Part shown: piece after piece, positions 25,145 to 35,100 of the stretch
How positions within the stretch are numbered: the stretch's first letter is position 1
Layout: each line of letters begins with the position of its first letter
Source of the DNA: JAXMBX01 sp046349635
GTDB lineage: Bacteria > Planctomycetota > Planctomycetia > Planctomycetales > Planctomycetaceae
Length of the DNA stretch: 64,000 nucleotides
Reading direction: 5' to 3'
NCBI GenBank assembly: GCA_046349635.1
Contig: JAXMBX010000021.1
Location: 1 to 64,000 of the forward strand
Notes under the pieces: model-generated
Told to the model about the DNA's origin: nothing
Database searches by the model: none
The model's input: only the letters and a program-made list of their open reading frames with translations
Program-made: the position numbers and the translations under genes

Positions 25145-26728
25145 ATGAAAGAAACTGCTGTGCTGAATCGCAAACAGATGTGGGAACGATTGGTCGCACA
25201 AACCGATCCGTGGGACATTGTCATCATCGGTGGGGGAGCGACGGGGGCGGGAATCGCCGTCGACGCCGCCTCCCGCGGCTACCAAGTTCTCCTCCTTGAG
25301 CAGCACGACTTCGGCAAGGGGACTTCCAGCCGCAGTACCAAACTGGTTCACGGGGGGGTGCGCTATCTGGAACAGGGGAATGTCTCCCTCGTCATGGAAG
25401 CGCTGCACGAGCGGGGGATGCTCCTGCAGAACGCCCCGCACCTCGTCCGGGATCTCCCGTTCATCGTCCCCAGTTATGAATGGTGGGAATCCCCCTTCTA
25501 TGGCCTCGGGCTGAAGGTCTACAACCTCCTCGCCGGCAAATACCGCTTCGGCGGAACACAGCTCCTCTCTATCGAGGAGACATTGAAACACCTCCCCACA
25601 ATCCGTCGCGACGGACTCCGGGGTGGGGTCGTGTATCACGATGGCCAATTCGATGACACCCGGCTCTTGATCAACCTCATCGCGACCGCGGCAGAGCAGG
25701 GGGGCGTCGTCCTGAACTACGCCTCCGTCACCGGCCTGTTGAAAGGGGCTGATGGCCTGCTGAACGGGGTCACGCTCTGGGATCGGGAAACCGGGACCGA
25801 ACGCCGCATACAGGCCCGCGTCGTCATCAACGCTACGGGTGCCTTCGCGGATGCCGTGCGGCGCATGAGTTCCTCCGACGTCAAGCCGATGGTCGCCCCC
25901 AGCCAGGGGGTGCATCTCGTGTTCGACAAATCGTTCCTCCCGGGCGACAGCGCCATCATGGTCCCGCACACCCCCGATGGCCGAGTCATGTTCGCGATTC
26001 CGTGGCACGACCACACGGTGGTCGGCACCACGGACGTCCCTTTGAGCGCTGTCACGCTCGAACCGCAGGCCACGGATGCGGAAATCGACTTCATTCTCGA
26101 AACGGCGGGCCGCTACCTGCAGAAGCCTCCGACCCGCGCGGACATCCTGAGTGTCTTCGCCGGGATTCGTCCGCTGGTCAAAGTGGGGGACGGCAAGAAC
26201 ACCGCCTCGCTGTCCCGCGACCACACGATTCACATCGATCAGTCGGGGTTGATCACGATCGCCGGGGGAAAGTGGACCACGTATCGCAACATGGCCGAGG
26301 ACTGCGTCAGCCAGGCCGCCACCCTGGGCGGGTTAAATGAGCGCTCCTGCCGTACGCGGGATCTCCCGATTCACGGTGCCACGCCGGCTGGGACAGAAAG
26401 CGGCACGCTATCCATCTATGGCAGCGATGCTCACCGGATCCGCGAGTTGATCGCTCAGTCGCCACAGCTCGGCGAACAACTCCACGCCGCGCTCCCGTAT
26501 GTCGCCGCGGAGGTGATCTGGGGTGCTCGGCACGAAATGGCCCGGACCGTGGAAGATGTCCTCGCCCGCCGGACACGAGCCTTGTTCTTGAATTCCAAAG
26601 CGGCGATGGAGATGGCCCCGCACGTCGCTGAACTGCTTGCGTCAGAACTCGGCAAGGATGAAGCGTGGCAACAGGAGCAGGTCCGGGCGTTCAAACAGAC
26701 GGCGACTCACTACCTGCCGAAAAACTGA
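25145..26728 (+). CDS. glpD: Glycerol-3-phosphate dehydrogenase (FAD-dependent)
   Basis: The 527-residue product has the dinucleotide fold DIVIIGGGATGAGIAVDAAS (GGGATGAG at 29-36), the GlpD signature GTSSRSTKLVHGGVRYLEQG, GLRGGVVYHDGQFDDTRLLI, NATGAFADAVRRM, PSQGVHLVFDKSF, WHDHTVVGTTDVPL and ITIAGGKWTTYRNMAEDCV. It oxidises glycerol-3-phosphate to dihydroxyacetone phosphate and passes electrons to quinone at the membrane. The start is 3 nt after the glpK stop, indicating coupling. It ends 17 nt before the convergent purQ stop. Confidence 0.98.
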   Translation: MKETAVLNRKQMWERLVAQTDPWDIVIIGGGATGAGIAVDAASRGYQVLLLEQHDFGKGTSSRSTKLVHGGVRYLEQGNVSLVMEALHERGMLLQNAPHLVRDLPFIVPSYEWWESPFYGLGLKVYNLLAGKYRFGGTQLLSIEETLKHLPTIRRDGLRGGVVYHDGQFDDTRLLINLIATAAEQGGVVLNYASVTGLLKGADGLLNGVTLWDRETGTERRIQARVVINATGAFADAVRRMSSSDVKPMVAPSQGVHLVFDKSFLPGDSAIMVPHTPDGRVMFAIPWHDHTVVGTTDVPLSAVTLEPQATDAEIDFILETAGRYLQKPPTRADILSVFAGIRPLVKVGDGKNTASLSRDHTIHIDQSGLITIAGGKWTTYRNMAEDCVSQAATLGGLNERSCRTRDLPIHGATPAGTESGTLSIYGSDAHRIRELIAQSPQLGEQLHAALPYVAAEVIWGARHEMARTVEDVLARRTRALFLNSKAAMEMAPHVAELLASELGKDEAWQQEQVRAFKQTATHYLPKN

Positions 26729-26745
26729 CGGGCACACTCGGTTAC

Positions 26746-27543
26746 CTACCCGAAGTAGGCGACGCCGTTGCGGAAGATCTGCGTGCCGCTCCCCTCTTCC
26801 TGGTACGGTCGCCGCGTCCAACTGGGATGTTGCGTTCCAAACAGGAACCGCTCGGGGTGCGGCATCAATCCCAGCACCCGTCCGCTCGGATCGCTCAAAC
26901 CGGCGATATTCGCCGTCGAGCCGTTGGGGTTGATCGGCGCGGGGAGCAATTCTTCCTGGGCGGGGCTGCCGGCCACTGTGTAACGGAGCGCCACCTGGTC
27001 CGCTTTCTTCCAACCTTCCAGCACGCTCGCATCCTCCGCGACGATCCGCCCTTCGGCGTGCGCAATCGGCAATTCCAGTTCGGTAATCCCCCGCAGAAAG
27101 ACGTTCTTGCTGGAGGTGACCCGCAGGTTTACCCAGCGGGCGGTGTATTTGCCGTTCAGGTTCCAGGTGAGCGTCGCCGGAACCGCGGACTCCGCTTTCG
27201 GAACTTCTGAACCGAAAGGGAGCACTCCCGCTTTCAACAGCGTCTGGAACCCGTTGCAGATGCCGAGCGTCAGCGTGTCCCGTGCCAGGAACTCCCGAAG
27301 CGCTTCTCCCAGTTTCCCGCGCAGATGGCTCGCGAAAATGACCCCCGCCCCGATGTCATCGCCGTAGCTGAATCCCCCCGGGATGCAGAGGATCTGAAAA
27401 CTCTTGAGTAACCCCGGATTTTCCAGCAGGCGAAACAGATGCAGCCGCTCGCTCTGGGCACCATGTCGATCGAAGGCAAACGCCGTTTCGTGGTCGCAGT
27501 TCGTTCCCGGAGCACGCAAGACACAGACGCGGGGAGCAGCCAT
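26746..27543 (-). CDS. purQ: Phosphoribosylformylglycinamidine synthase subunit PurQ
   Basis: The product has 265 residues, slightly longer than the 220-235 of small PurQ proteins, and belongs to the glutamine amidotransferase class I group. Motifs are VCVLRAPGTNCDHETAFAFD, LCIPGGFSYGDDIGAGVIFA, the nucleophile elbow LGICNGFQTLL (Cys96), LPIAHAEGRIV, GLSDPSGRVLGLMPHPERFL (catalytic His and Glu). PurQ supplies ammonia from glutamine to PurL in step four of purine synthesis. purL and purS are not in the window. ATG 27543 is clear. A hairpin at 27584-27598 lies just upstream. Confidence 0.96.
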   Translation of the reverse strand: MAAPRVCVLRAPGTNCDHETAFAFDRHGAQSERLHLFRLLENPGLLKSFQILCIPGGFSYGDDIGAGVIFASHLRGKLGEALREFLARDTLTLGICNGFQTLLKAGVLPFGSEVPKAESAVPATLTWNLNGKYTARWVNLRVTSSKNVFLRGITELELPIAHAEGRIVAEDASVLEGWKKADQVALRYTVAGSPAQEELLPAPINPNGSTANIAGLSDPSGRVLGLMPHPERFLFGTQHPSWTRRPYQEEGSGTQIFRNGVAYFG

Positions 27544-27583
27544 CAGGAATGTCGATCCTTCAAAGTCATTTGAGGCGAATAGG

Positions 27584-27598
27584 GGGCGCGATGCGCCC
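27584..27598. terminator. GC-rich hairpin between the metallopeptidase and purQ genes
   Basis: GGGCGC (27584-27589) pairs with GCGCCC (27593-27598) across a 3-nt loop. It lies 36 nt downstream of the minus-strand metallopeptidase stop (27634) and 41 nt before purQ. There is no T-run, so its role as a terminator is tentative; a purQ leader structure is the alternative. Confidence 0.35.
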
Positions 27599-27633
27599 GT
27601 CAGCCCCCACTTTACCGGATGCGAAATCAGGGT

Positions 27634-28773
27634 TCAAACCTGCCCCACCACAGCCGGATTTTCCGCAGGAATCGCGGGAATTTCGACCGGTGGAGGGGAT
27701 TCCGCGATCAGAATTCCGTTCTCTGCGTGTCCCTGCCGCACCAGTCTATGGATGAACCGCATCTTCGTGATGACGGCGGGGACAAAGACCTCCGGCACCA
27801 GATCGAGCAGGCCCTGGTTGCGATTCAATTCGTTCAGTGCAATTCCCAGTTCCTGATAGCGCTGCACCATCGAGTCCAAATCCGCGAACGGCGATTCCCG
27901 CTGTCCCCCGAAGCCGTTGTTTTCGGCAGTATCCAGCGTGCTGACCATATCCAGGTAGGCCGCCCAGGTCTCCGCAAAATCCTCCCACGGATGCATGGTG
28001 GCGTAGGCACTCACGAAGTTGTCCCGCCAGTTCGCGGGGGGGCCATTCTCATAATAGGTTTTCAACGCCGCGTCATAGGTCGGGTTGTTGTGGTCACGGA
28101 AGGTTGCGATGCATTCCTCTTCCCGTTTCCCTTTGACCAGCATGTCCCAGTAATAGTGTCCGGTCTCGTGCCGGAAGTGGCCGATGAGCGTCCGGTGTGC
28201 TTCCTGCATGTCCACCCGCAGTTTTTCGCGTTCCGCCTCATCCGCCTCCTGGATATTGATCGTGATCAAGCCGTTGTTGTGACTGGTGTAAACTTTCTCC
28301 GCTTTCCCCACCGAGTGCCAGCGGTCATTTCCTCCGATCACATCCCCCTTGAAGTCAAACCGCAACTCCGGCTCGATTCCATCATCTTTGTTTCCATAGG
28401 GCAGCCCCAGTTCACTCAGGTCGTAAAACAACCGCCGTTTCGCCGCTTCCAGCTTGTACCACCGCTGCAGGTTCCCCTCGACCGAGAGGTCCGGGATCAC
28501 CTCGTTGAAACGGCAGCAGTCACACAGATGCTCCCCCGGCTCCTCAGTCGCGATGACACAACGGTTGCAGACCTGATGTGTCGCGTAGTTTAAGCACTTC
28601 TCCAAGACCGTTCCGCAGCCGGAATTCCCGCACACATATTGCCCATTTTGTCCCGGCTCCAGCGTCGCCAGCTCACGGCAGACGGGACAGAAGCCCAGTT
28701 CTTTCCCGCACGCCAGGCAATGCGTGTTGTCGAAAAAGGTCACATTTCCACAAGTGCAGCGATACGTCCGCAT
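27634..28773 (-). CDS. Zinc-ribbon metallopeptidase (PF15887-like, HExxH)
   Basis: The 379-residue product begins with a cluster of zinc-ribbon cysteines (YRCTCGN, HCLACGKELGFCPVC, YVCGNSGCG, VCNRCVIATEEPGEHLCDCC). It then carries a single-domain metallopeptidase with HETGH at about 202-206 in TLIGHFRHETGHYYWDMLV, and a downstream acidic segment HPWEDFAETWAAYLDMVSTL that can supply a third ligand. This layout matches the zinc-binding metallopeptidase family often annotated near NAD- or DNA-related genes. No signal peptide is present. I chose ATG 28773 (MRTYRCTCG), with AGAGG about 10 nt upstream. It lies downstream of the AAA+/VWA operon on the same strand. Confidence 0.88.
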   Translation of the reverse strand: MRTYRCTCGNVTFFDNTHCLACGKELGFCPVCRELATLEPGQNGQYVCGNSGCGTVLEKCLNYATHQVCNRCVIATEEPGEHLCDCCRFNEVIPDLSVEGNLQRWYKLEAAKRRLFYDLSELGLPYGNKDDGIEPELRFDFKGDVIGGNDRWHSVGKAEKVYTSHNNGLITINIQEADEAEREKLRVDMQEAHRTLIGHFRHETGHYYWDMLVKGKREEECIATFRDHNNPTYDAALKTYYENGPPANWRDNFVSAYATMHPWEDFAETWAAYLDMVSTLDTAENNGFGGQRESPFADLDSMVQRYQELGIALNELNRNQGLLDLVPEVFVPAVITKMRFIHRLVRQGHAENGILIAESPPPVEIPAIPAENPAVVGQV

Positions 28774-28818
28774 GACAGGCCCACCTCTCACTCAATCTGA
28801 ACAGTCTGGCAACAACAA

Positions 28819-28842
28819 CGCACGGGGCGAGCGCTCCGTGCG
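28819..28842 (-). terminator. Hairpin with a T-rich tail after the AAA+/VWA genes
   Basis: CGCACGG (28819-28825) pairs with CCGTGCG (28836-28842) across a 10-nt loop. Read on the minus strand it is followed by TTGTTGTTG, a degenerate T-tract. It is 91 nt past the VWA stop and 46 nt before the metallopeptidase start. It could equally be a leader hairpin of the metallopeptidase mRNA. Confidence 0.4.
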
Positions 28843-28890
28843 GTCGGGTTGGATACGGAATCCATCCAAAGCAAACTCAGTGCCAATTCA

Positions 28891-28917
28891 ATATTATCAT
28901 GGGGATCGCGCCGTCAA
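28891..28917 (-). promoter_or_regulatory. Candidate promoter for the metallopeptidase gene
   Basis: On the minus strand TTGACG (28917-28912) is followed after 15 nt by TAATAT (28896-28891). The hexamers match the sigma-70 consensus well, but spacing is short. A start near 28884 would leave a leader of about 110 nt that includes the 28819-28842 hairpin. Confidence 0.35.
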
Positions 28918-28932
28918 ACGGAATTCCGCCCC

Positions 28933-30632
28933 TCACGCCATGATCTGCTTCCGCCGGTTCAGGTAGTCCCAGACGACGCAGCGTTCCAGGTCTTTCCCCG
29001 CCGTGAAGAAGACCCGCCCCTTGGTCGATTCCGCCAGCCGATGGGCAAACCGCACGTCCTCCACGCTCTGCGACCAGGAACTGAGCAGGAACAGGTTCAG
29101 CACGATCCCATCTTTGCTGCAGAGGTGTCCTTCCCGCATCGTCGCCTCCTCCGTTCGCGGGTCAGGGGGGTAGAGCATGTACAGGTTCGAACCCTCGAAA
29201 TGGGCGGTCGGCAGGCCGTCGGTGATCAGAATCACCTGCTTGTTCTTTGTATCCTGATTCGCCAGGAACCTTCGCCCCTGCTGCAGCGCATGCTGGATGT
29301 TCGTGAAGTGGGGGGGGATATGCATTTCGCTCACGTCCTCCCGGCTCATGTCCGCCCGCAGGCGGACCACGGGGTCGAAAATCGTCACCGGCTTGGGGAG
29401 CAGGGAGACCACCTCTCCGGCTGCCTTGGGCTTGGCAAATGTCGCCATTTCGATGAACTGCAGCGCATCTCCGGAAATTCCCGCCGGATTAGCCCTTCCA
29501 GCGCGAGCGCCCATCCGTTTCACGTTCACATACAGTCCGCCGTATCGCATCGAGCCGCTCATATCCATGATCACCACGGTCGCGCTTGGGCCAGGTGTTT
29601 CGCGTACGGTGAATCACAATGTCCTCGGACTTCAACCGCACCGGCAGATGCGGCCCGTCCCGCAACAGCGCATTCACAAACGAGGCCGACACGTCCATCT
29701 GCGTCAGGGAGTCTCCGAACTCATAATCCTTCGTATGCGTCAGTTCGACGGCCCCTTCTCCCACGATCGGTCCTTGATGCCTCCCGTCCGTGACGATTCC
29801 AGGTCACTGAAAATCTTTTCGAGCAGTTTTCCCTGAAATAACTTGTACGCCTGGGGCGTGAGCTGGTACCCCTGCTTCGTTTTCTGCAACCCTGTTGCTC
29901 CGCCATCTGCCGCATCAGTTCTTCAACCTGCTTCTGCAGCCGATCCAGTTCCTGCATCTGCTCCGGATTTGCGAACTGCGACAACTCCTGCAGGTCGATG
30001 ACCGCAATCTTGGCGTTTTTCGCAGCTTCTTCCAGTTGCTTCAGCAGGCGGTCGATGGTCTCCAGTTCTTCCTTGATCTCGAGGGCCTTGGAGATCGACA
30101 TCGGCTTGTGGCCCTTGAATTCGTACTTCGCCGCCAGTTGATCGATCTGGTACTTGTCTCCCAGGTTGTCGATCAACTGCACCAGTTGCCGTGCGAACCG
30201 GCTTTGATCATCCCCCGCCTGGTACCACAGCCGCTCGAGATCCCGGATCTGCTCTTCTTTGACCGCCTGCTGAAAGCGGTCCTTGAGTTTTTTCGGCGGG
30301 GCCATGCCGTGCGCTCGGCTGTGAAACTGATGGGCAGCGGTCTTCTGGACTTGTTCCGTTTCCCAGGTCTTCAGAATCTTCTCTTTCCGCTCCTTCAACA
30401 TCTGCTTGAGCGATTCCAGGCTCGGCCCCAGCCCCGCGATCTGGTTGATGTCCAGATGGACCGCCCGCGCGAGTTCCTCTTCCGTCAGTTCCCGCATGTC
30501 CCCGTAGGCCAGCATGTGTTCAAACGCCGGGGAGACAAGGTCCGGCGGCGGTTCCGTCGGACTCGGAAATTTCTGCGGATCATACTGCTGGTAGGTGTGA
30601 ATCACCCCTCCCAGGCGGTTACGAGAACTCAT
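28933..30632 (-). pseudogene. VWA-domain partner of the MoxR-like ATPase, broken by three indels
   Basis: A single ancestral gene is spread over four frames. Frame 1 starts at ATG 30632 (14-nt overlap with the ATPase gene) and runs to MAEQQG near 29890. One base is missing, after which LQKTKQGYQLTPQAYKLFQG follows. A second base is missing near 29783-29785, leading to GRHQGPIVGEGAVELTHTKD and then YEFGDSLTQMDVSASFVNAL. One extra base lies near 29588-29592, leading to SATVVIMDMSGSMRYGGLYV (MIDAS DMSGSM) and ending ERCVVWDYLNRRKQIMA. Each junction keeps continuous family-like sequence. In intact relatives this VWA protein works with the AAA+ protein encoded just upstream. All three changes sit in G/C runs. 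Confidence 0.88.
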
Positions 30633-32040
30633 ACATGATCTTTCCGTGTTTCTGCGCCCGGGAAATCCGATCCGTGGCGTACAGGCCCGCCAGCACGAAT
30701 TCCACGCAGGAGGCGCGGACGGCCGCATCGTTCGCCGCATTCACTTCAAATGCCTTGTCCCAGGCCGGCGGGACGCGTTTCAGCCGCTCCCCATACTGCG
30801 CGGACGGCAGCATATCCCCCACTTCGATCTTCACCCCCTGCGAAAAGATGTGCGCGATCTCTTCCAGCCCATGCTTGTCGACGTATTCCTCGAACACTGT
30901 CTTGATCGCCTCCGCCATGATGGAATCAAACACCTGCCGCTCGGACATCTGGTGTGCCCCCATCAGATCCAGTTCCAGTTTGCCGAGGGACGACGTGTAC
31001 AAGTGCCCCAGGTCGCTGATGCGTGGGACTGCGGGACGTTCTCCCAGAATTGCCCCTCGCTGGCGTGCGCTTGCCACCATCGTGCGGTAATTCGCGATGC
31101 TCAGCCGTGCGCTCACGCCGGATTGATGGTCCACATACCGCGACTTTCGGGCGGCCCGGCTGATCTCCTCAATGACCTGCTTCATGAAGTGTGGCACGAC
31201 CACCGGGAAGTCCCCGCCCAGGTCGATCCCCGCTTCCTGCTCCGTGATCTCGATTCCCAGTTCACGGTCACGCGGGTAATGCGTGTGAATCGTCGAGCCG
31301 ATCCGGTCCTTTAATTGCGGAATGACTTTCCCGCTCCGGTTGTAGGTCGAGGGATTGGCGGAGAACAAAATCAGGACGTCGATGTCGAACCTCACGGGAT
31401 AGCCCCGGATCTGGACGTCGCGCTCTTCGAGGATGTTGAACAGTCCCACCTGTACCAGTTCATCCAGTTCCGGGAGTTCGTTCATGGCGAAAATGCCCCG
31501 ATGCATGCGGGGGATCAGGCCGAAGTGCAACGCCTCTTCGGCCGACATGCTCGTCCCGGCCGCGAGTTTTGCGGGATCGATTTCGCCGATGATGTCCGCG
31601 AACTTGGTCCCCGGCGACAACCGCTCCACGTACCGATCCTCGCGGTTCCACCATGCAATCGGCACCTGATCGGGAGACTTGGTCGCAATAAATTCTCTTC
31701 CCGCCCGGGTGATCGGGGCTTCCGGATCTTCGTGCACTGGCACCCCGGGAATATCCAGATAGGGAATCTCCTCATCCAGAAAGCGGACGAGGGTTCGCAT
31801 CAGCCGGCTTTTTCCCTGTCCCTTTTCCCCCAGGAACAGGATGTCGTGCCCTGACAGGAGCGCCAGGTTCACCTCAGGTATGACAGTTTCGTCATAGCCG
31901 ATAATGCCGGGGTACAGTTCCTCCCCCTGACTGAGCATGCTCAGGAAGTTCTGCCGAATTTCCTGCTTCACCGATTTTGATTTCCAGCCTGAATTCCGAA
32001 GTTCCTGCAGCGTCCGCAGTCGAGAGGTATTGCCGGTCAT
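30619..32040 (-). CDS. MoxR/magnesium-chelatase-like AAA+ ATPase
   Basis: The 473-residue product has Walker A GEKGQGKS (71-78) in LLSGHDILFLGEKGQGKSRL, a Walker B-like IFAMNELPELDELVQ, sensor-type FSANPSTYNRSGKVIPQLKD and an arginine-rich DRIGSTIHTHYPRDREL. This is the type found beside VWA proteins, where the pair acts as a remodelling or metal-insertion chaperone; the client is unknown. The VWA gene start overlaps its last 14 nt, so they are co-translated. Read on minus, a TATAAT lies 48 nt upstream of the ATG. It is divergent from mfd. Confidence 0.93.
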   Translation of the reverse strand: MTGNTSRLRTLQELRNSGWKSKSVKQEIRQNFLSMLSQGEELYPGIIGYDETVIPEVNLALLSGHDILFLGEKGQGKSRLMRTLVRFLDEEIPYLDIPGVPVHEDPEAPITRAGREFIATKSPDQVPIAWWNREDRYVERLSPGTKFADIIGEIDPAKLAAGTSMSAEEALHFGLIPRMHRGIFAMNELPELDELVQVGLFNILEERDVQIRGYPVRFDIDVLILFSANPSTYNRSGKVIPQLKDRIGSTIHTHYPRDRELGIEITEQEAGIDLGGDFPVVVPHFMKQVIEEISRAARKSRYVDHQSGVSARLSIANYRTMVASARQRGAILGERPAVPRISDLGHLYTSSLGKLELDLMGAHQMSERQVFDSIMAEAIKTVFEEYVDKHGLEEIAHIFSQGVKIEVGDMLPSAQYGERLKRVPPAWDKAFEVNAANDAAVRASCVEFVLAGLYATDRISRAQKHGKIMYEFS

Positions 32041-32088
32041 GAGGATCCATCAAATAGGAAAGTAAAAACGTCTGATTTCGTCTCCCTC

Positions 32089-32094
32089 ATTATA
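32089..32094 (-). promoter_or_regulatory. Candidate -10 element of the AAA+/VWA operon
   Basis: A perfect TATAAT is read on the minus strand at 32094-32089, 48 nt upstream of the ATPase start at 32040. No good -35 hexamer is found at 17-18 nt. The location in a 115-nt divergent region with mfd supports the call. Confidence 0.45.
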
Positions 32095-32155
32095 GCGCGG
32101 CGGGACAGGGGCACGAAACCCGCCCGATTTTCCGCGAAATTCCGACACTACACGG

Positions 32156-35100
32156 ATGCGCCCTCTCACGTTACGATTGTCCCTGTGCATTATGGGAGCT
32201 CGCAAACGTCCCAATATCCGGCACATCAGGGACCTCGTCCCGCTGGTCGCCGGACAGCCTGGTTACGCGGAAATTGTGGCGGCGTTGCAGCGTGGCGAGA
32301 GTGCCACCATCGACGGCGCCTGGGGCTCAGCCTGCGCGCTCGTCTCGGCCTCGCTGGTCACTCAGGCAACCCAGTCGCTGCTCATCGTCCTCCCGCGCCT
32401 GAGCGACGTCGATGAATTCGCTTACGACCTCGCCGGTTTCCTGGGAACCGACCCCGTTATTCTCCCGGCCTGGGAAGCCCGTCCCCGTGAACGGCTGGCC
32501 TATGACCCCATCCTCGGGGCGCGCCTCGCGGTCGCCCGCAAATGCCGCGACGCCCAGCCCCCCGATGTGATCGTCACCAGCCTGGCGGGACTGCTGCAAC
32601 CTCTCCCCGCGCAGGAAGTCCTCGACCACGCAACTCGCACCCTGCAGGTCGGCCAATCCATCGATCCCGAAGATCTGGCGGAGCAGTTGCGCGCCGTTGG
32701 CTGTGAGCGCGTCACCTCCGTGGAACGCCCCGGCGAATATGCCTTCCATGGTGGCATTCTCGACATCTTCTCCATCGATTCTCCGCACCCCCTCCGGATC
32801 GAATTCTTCGGCGATGATATTGAATCCCTCCGCCGGTTCGATGCCGAAACGCAGACTCGCGTTGAAGAACTGAAATCCGCCCCACTGACGTTTTTCCGCG
32901 AAGAGGATCTGGCCGGGCTGTTCGACGGCAAATTTGATGGCCGCAGCTTTCTCGACGATTTCCCCTCCGCCGCCTGGATCATGCTCCACGATCTGGCAGA
33001 ACTGGAAATGGAAGGGAAACAATACCTCCACCGGCTGGATGATCCGCGTGGTTTTTTCTCCGTCCAGTCCGCGTTCGCTCGCTGCACCCAACACCCCACG
33101 GTTTCACTTTCCGCGCTGCCCGTGAGCACCTGGGAAACCACCTGCCATCTGCGCGTCGAATCCATCGAACGGTTCAAAGGGCACTCACTGGAAGCGATCA
33201 AGGAACTCGCCTCCATCGTCGGCCTGGACGAATCGGTGCTCCTCGCCTGCCACAACGAGGGGGAACAGCGCCGCCTCACGGAGCTCCTCGCGGAAACGGA
33301 TCTCCCCTCGACCGGGCGGATTGAACTCTGTGTCGGCCACGTCGCGCATGGATTCCGGCTCGTCGAAGATCGCATCATCGTCCTCAGCGACCACGAACTC
33401 TTCGGTCGGCGCGACGTCCGCCAGTCGCAGCCCCGCAAGCGGATTGAATCCCGGGCCATCGACACTTTTCTCGAACTGGTCGAAGGGGACTTCGTCGTCC
33501 ACCTCAACCACGGCATCGCCCGCTACCGGGGGATGAAGCTCGTCGAAAAAGGGGAACAGCAGGAAGAACATCTGATTCTCGAATTTCGAGACAAGGTTCA
33601 GCTCTACGTCCCGGTCACTCTGATCCATCTCGTCCAGAAATACGTCGGCGGGGCAAAAGGGGTTCCGCAACTTTCCAAAGTCGGCAGCAGCAGTTGGGAG
33701 AAAAAGAAGCAGTCCGTCGCCCAGGCGCTGGTGAATCTCGCCGGGGAGATGATCCAGCTCCAGGCTGAGCGGGAAATGAAACCCGGCATCGCCTTCCCTC
33801 CGGACAGCCACTGGCAGACCGAATTCGAAGCCTCCTTCCCCTTCCAGGAAACCGAGGACCAGCTGAGGGCCATTTCGGATATCAAAGGGGATATGACCCG
33901 GCCCCGGCCGATGGATCGACTCATCTGCGGGGACGTCGGCTTTGGAAAAACCGAGGTCGCGATCCGAGCGGCCTTTAAGGCCATCGATGCGGGTAAACAA
34001 GTAGCAGTCCTCGTCCCCACCACCATTCTCGCGGAGCAGCACTACCGCACGTTCACAGAAAGGATGGCGGAATATCCTTTCCGCATCGAGGTTCTGTCCC
34101 GCTTCCGGACGAAGTCCCAGCAGAAGCAGATTCTCGAAGACCTCAAGACCGGCGCCGTGGATCTCGTCATCGGCACCCATCGGCTTGTGCAGTCCGATGT
34201 CGAATTCCACGAACTCGGCGCGATCATCATCGACGAGGAACAGCGCTTCGGCGTCGAAGCGAAGGAGAAACTGAAACGCCTCCGCCTGGAACTCGACGTC
34301 CTGACCCTCAGCGCGACTCCGATTCCCCGGACACTGCATCTCTCATTGCTCGGGATTCGGGATATCTCCAACCTCACCACGCCGCCCCAGGATCGGCAAC
34401 GGGTCGAAACCCGCATCTGCCGTTTTGATGAGGCTTTGATCCGTCAAGGGATCATGCGGGAGCTGAACCGATCCGGGCAGGTCTATTTCGTCCACAACAA
34501 GGTCTACAACATCGAAACCATCGCCGACCGGCTGCAGGGGATCGTCCCCGAAGCACGCATCGGCATTGCCCACGGCCAGATGCCCGAGCATGAACTCGAA
34601 GAGGTGATGGTCGCGTTCGTCACCGGCCAGCTTGATATCCTCGTCGCGACAACCATCATCGAAAGCGGTCTCGACATTCCCCAGGCGAATACCATTTTCA
34701 TTCATGAAGCGGACCGCTACGGACTCGCCGATCTGCATCAGTTGCGCGGGCGAGTCGGTCGAGATCGCCACCGTGCCTATTGCTATCTCCTGCTCGAAGA
34801 GGGGAAACATCTGACGGTCGACGCCGCCAAGCGGATGAAAGCCATCGAAGAGTTCAGCGAACTGGGAGCCGGCTTCCGTATCGCTTTGCGTGATCTGGAA
34901 ATTCGTGGGGCGGGGAACATCCTCGGCAACGAGCAGAGCGGCCACATCGCTTCCGTCGGCTACGAACTCTACTGCCAGATGCTTGAGAACGCCGTCCGCC
35001 GCCTCAAAAAAGAACCCCTCCGCCAGATGCGGCACGTCGCGGTGGATCTGCCGCTCGTCGCCCATCTCCCCGGTTCATATGTCCCCCCGGGCAGGCCGAA

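Noticed and set aside
29175..29200. tRNA-like GGTTCGAACC string
   Set aside because: It lies inside the VWA coding sequence, with no acceptor or anticodon stem nearby.
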